Assembly (NCBI GenBank): GCA_013287545.1
Contig: JABDDQ010000002.1
Coordinates: forward strand, 1 to 64,000
Direction of reading: 5' to 3'
DNA from: Bacteroidota bacterium
GTDB taxonomy: Bacteria > Bacteroidota > Bacteroidia > B-17B0 > Aurantibacillaceae
Length of the DNA: 64,000 nt
Shown: piece after piece, positions 62,601-64,000 of the stretch
Numbering within the stretch: position 1 is the first letter of the stretch
Layout: each line of letters starts with the position of its first letter
Notes under the pieces: generated by a model
Databases searched by the model: none
The model's input: the letters and a program-made list of their open reading frames with translations, nothing else
Told to the model about the DNA's origin: nothing
Translations under genes and position numbers: made by a program

Positions 62601-62643
62601 TAGCAATTTGTGAAATAAACAATAAAAGCACCCATTTCTTCAT
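59611..62643 (-). CDS. M1 family zinc metallopeptidase, secreted
   Basis: The 1010-residue protein begins with a signal peptide (MKKWVLLLFISQIAIS). The M1 catalytic domain has HEVGH (369-373) with Glu392 in MDEG as third ligand, and AAGGGMEYPNITII as the GXMEN-like exopeptidase motif with Met-Glu kept but shortened. The C-terminal part after about residue 650 has alternating strands typical of a large beta-structured extension. It is probably a periplasmic or surface aminopeptidase. I chose ATG 62643 rather than an upstream start that would place 19 residues ahead of the signal peptide. Confidence 0.92.
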   Translation of the reverse strand: MKKWVLLLFISQIAISQKIYFQQQVDYTINVKLNDVKHTLSANESIVYYNNSPDTLKFIYFHLWPNAYKDNNSALAKQFLKQGNRNFYFAKEQDKGYIDSLNFQTDNQTLKIEYDKNNEDICKVFLAQALAPGQKTTITTPFKVKIPSAIFSRLGHDNQAYYITQWYPKPAVYDASGWNQMPYLDQGEFYSEYGSFDVSITLPQNYLLAATGDRYDNEAEEKFLQQRIIDTEKKIKILDSSLFKADMSFPASDTVFKTVRFKQSNVHDFAWFADKRYNVLRGEMVLPHTKTSVSTWAFFTDADIDLWRNAIEYISDATYYYSLWNGDYAYNNVTAIDGNIAAGGGMEYPNITIIGETSNAFELDMLITHEVGHNWFYSMLGSNERKSAWMDEGINSFNELRYVKTKYPNATLATLLGHDSTYTLMHVNKYKQAHSYYWEYVNAAKQNEDQPCSLPADMFTESNYAAIAYSKTALLFNYLMNYMGENDFDIAMQFYFNQCKFKHPKPADLRKTLEYFSEKNLSWFFDDLISTTKKLDYKVTSVKKEDDGSYSVNVKNVGSVAGPVPLYGLNQQDLVGMVWYDGFEGTKTFLFPPAEITSFRIDYNEVMPDINRKNNTIKTHGLLKKREPIKPEFIAAIDNPYKTQLFYSPIMGYNLYNGYMLGLAYYNHVLLEKKLETDVAPMYAFGNKNITGMANAKLNLHPTGIFSTINIGVKAQRFAYEQNVFANNYNKLAPYINLDFKKKYATSLFQHRLTYRYVYIQKQITRYEENALNNGYNAVQQNINYGVHDILYQFANSSTLYPMLVKVNGQMNSDMQKISITLVQKIFVNKTKFFEIRAFAGIMNLQNQNTTVPYYFKLSGTKGDNDYMYDNLYFGRAEQQGLAAAQFTENDGAFKVYTFLGQTNNWLTTLNIKSPKLFKLPLLLYADIGACAPNAALLSNQTFFYDAGIDIVLYRDVFEIFVPLGISKNIQDNNTLNGTKIGIFQQIRFVLNLNSNKINPFGLIKQAVSF

Positions 62644-62721
62644 TTGGTAAAGATGATAAAATTTTAACAAATTATTCTGAAGTAGCAATTTTTCAGCCAA
62701 ATAAGCGCTTATAAACGCAAA

Positions 62722-63192
62722 CTAAAAAGTTACTCCTTTAGGAACAAACATAGAGGCATCTCCATTGTTTCTAACTATATCTCGTATAATAGTTGAGTTT
62801 ATAGCCGAATGCTCGGGCAAAGGCATAATAAAAATAGTTTCAATACTCGAAAGAGCACGATTCATTTGAGCAATGGCTTTTTCAAATTCAAAATCGGTAC
62901 TGGTGCGTACACCACGTATAATATAAGGAGCGTTGTTTTGTTTACAAAAATCGATAGTTAAACCACTAAAGCTTTTTACGGTTATGTTAGGCATATCTGC
63001 AAAAACAGCTTCTATCCATTTCATACGCTGTTCTATTGAGAACATATAATGCTTGTTACTATTGGTACCAAGTGCTATGATGATTTCATCAAACAAACCA
63101 ATAGTGCGACGTACCAAAGCTTCGTGGCCTATGGTAAATGGATCGAACGAACCAGGAAATACAGCTATGCGTTTTTGATTAATGTTACTCAT
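62722..63192 (-). CDS. coaD: Pantetheine-phosphate adenylyltransferase
   Basis: CoaD adenylates 4'-phosphopantetheine to dephospho-CoA. The 156 residues show the nucleotidyltransferase motif AVFPGSFDPFTIGHEAL, RGVRTSTDFEFEKAIAQMNR and INSTIIRDIVRNNGD, the family's second signature. The ATG overlaps the rsmD stop by eight bases, as is common for this gene pair. Confidence 0.96.
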   Translation of the reverse strand: MSNINQKRIAVFPGSFDPFTIGHEALVRRTIGLFDEIIIALGTNSNKHYMFSIEQRMKWIEAVFADMPNITVKSFSGLTIDFCKQNNAPYIIRGVRTSTDFEFEKAIAQMNRALSSIETIFIMPLPEHSAINSTIIRDIVRNNGDASMFVPKGVTF

Positions 63193-63724
63193 GGTGTTTA
63201 AAAATACTAAAGTTTACATTCCCATATTTTCTTTTTTCTACAAAACCTTTATTGGCTGATAAATCGGTTTTACTGCCATGTTCTATAATTAAAATACCTT
63301 TTAAAGATAATATTTTGTATTGAAAAATGGCATCACTTATTTGGTTAATCCACACAGCTTCATAAGGAGGGTCAACAAATATTAAATCGTAAATGTTGGT
63401 TTCTTTTTCTATAAATTTAAAAATGTCTGCTTTAAAAGCTTGTAAATTTTGCATGCCCATTGCTTTTGCCGTATCGTTTACAAACTTGGCACAATTAAAA
63501 TGAGCATCTACCGCTGTTATTTTTTTTGCTCCCCGCGACGCACACTCAAAACTAATACTGCCTGTACCGCAACATAAATCAAGTACAGCGGTTTCTTCTA
63601 AATCTAATCGACTGGCTAAAATATTAAAGAGGGCTGTTTTGGCAAAATCGGTAGTGGGGCGTACAGGCAAACCTTTTGGTGGATGCAACACCCTACCCCC
63701 TAATGTACCACTTATAATGCGCAT
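63185..63724 (-). CDS. rsmD: 16S rRNA (guanine966-N2)-methyltransferase RsmD
   Basis: RsmD methylates G966 of 16S rRNA using SAM. The 179 residues begin MRIISGTLGGRVLHPPKGLPVRPTTDFAK, have the SAM motif LDLCCGTGSISFECASRGA and the catalytic FVDPPYEAV (DPPY). It overlaps coaD downstream and the DUF3822 gene upstream (13 bases), consistent with an operon. Confidence 0.95.
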   Translation of the reverse strand: MRIISGTLGGRVLHPPKGLPVRPTTDFAKTALFNILASRLDLEETAVLDLCCGTGSISFECASRGAKKITAVDAHFNCAKFVNDTAKAMGMQNLQAFKADIFKFIEKETNIYDLIFVDPPYEAVWINQISDAIFQYKILSLKGILIIEHGSKTDLSANKGFVEKRKYGNVNFSIFKHHE

Positions 63725-64000
63725 AAGTATAAATTAAAAAGTGAGTAGTAAAAATGATTGGGTATTTTTTCAAAATCATTTTTTAAAATAATTACTTTAT
63801 TATTTACTGCAAATTTTAATTTCGGGAAATATTCTTTTAATGTATTATATAAAGCCGATTGAGCCTCAATTTCTCCCGCAAGGGTAATTTCAGTTTCATC
63901 TACCTGCAGTTTATTTTGCTCAAGCGATGCCAAAATAAAATACAAAAAATCTTCGGTGCTTTGATACTCAAATGTATTGAAAAACAACATTTTTTTATCG
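63712..64000 (-). CDS. DUF3822 family protein, N-terminal part beyond the right edge
   Basis: The frame is open to the right edge and continues past it. The visible 96 codons include LFFNTFEYQSTEDFLYFILASLEQNKL, a block characteristic of the C-terminal half of DUF3822 proteins, which have an ASKHA-like fold and unknown function and commonly precede rsmD and coaD in Bacteroidota. The internal ATG at 63990 is not the real start. It overlaps the rsmD start by 13 bases. Confidence 0.82.
   Translation of the reverse strand, partial: DKKMLFFNTFEYQSTEDFLYFILASLEQNKLQVDETEITLAGEIEAQSALYNTLKEYFPKLKFAVNNKVIILKNDFEKIPNHFYYSLFNLYLCAL

Overview
The window is AT-rich, densely coded DNA from a member of the Bacteroidota. 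It is probably an aerobic environmental lineage (Flavobacteriales, Chitinophagales or Cytophagales type); I cannot place it more closely. Support comes from type IX secretion signals (a type A C-terminal sorting domain on a C10 peptidase, two gliding-motility type B C-terminal domains, a PorP/SprF protein), Porin_10 and DUF3822 proteins, few Shine-Dalgarno sequences, and repeated TTTG-N19-TAnnTTTG promoters, the class used by the Bacteroidota primary sigma factor. No tRNA, rRNA, insertion sequence, prophage or CRISPR array was seen. No gene-free gap exceeds 300 bases.
Layout. 1-3590 (minus): tryptophan operon trpE-G-D-C, cut by the left edge, headed by a complete ribosome-mediated attenuator: promoter, a 20-residue leader peptide with three consecutive Trp codons, antiterminator and terminator. 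3593-6759 (minus): DUF2252 protein, HI0933-type flavoprotein and a stand-alone SpoIIE/PP2C phosphatase. 6890-8951: mnmH and selD (tRNA selenouridine). 9019-13328: tightly overlapping operon of UbiA prenyltransferase, type III polyketide synthase, methyltransferase, FAD oxidoreductase and YceI, a probable prenylated phenolic-lipid or quinone pathway. 13394-23000: prolyl oligopeptidase, ribBA, folA, thiolase, NlpC/P60 hydrolase, nitroreductase, fumarylacetoacetase, PBP4-type carboxypeptidase. 23083-27569: purL directly coupled to a TPR protein, a type B T9SS cargo and its PorP/SprF partner. 27566-32089 (minus): a 725-residue protein with an expanded Ala/Lys repeat, a TPR protein and ribH.
32144-41811: DAO-type flavoprotein, ClC transporter, CNNM/CorC-like protein, an operon of membrane cytochrome c, hflX and a Fur-family regulator, a chagasin-like lipoprotein, lpdA and a lipoprotein. 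41923-44280: T9SS-exported C10 cysteine peptidase. 44281-44496: terminator, a perfect 62-bp palindrome, terminator. 44497-51071: lipoprotein, acyltransferase, aldo/keto reductase, a 17-residue-repeat protein, glycosyltransferase plus GHMP sugar kinase, and an endonuclease V-type DNA glycosylase. Two near-identical 91-bp hairpin elements lie at 36522 and 46832. 51298-64000: patatin lipase, Porin_10 protein, dapA with a class III aminotransferase, an orphan ABC ATPase lacking a normal start codon, a PKD/type B T9SS cargo, LuxC-like acyl-CoA reductase divergent from a ferredoxin, M1 peptidase, coaD, rsmD and a partial DUF3822 gene.
Most content is conserved housekeeping. The observations most worth pursuing are the trp attenuator, the UbiA/type III PKS operon, the 62-bp palindrome, the paired 91-bp hairpins, and several promoters placed so close to start codons that leaderless mRNAs are predicted.
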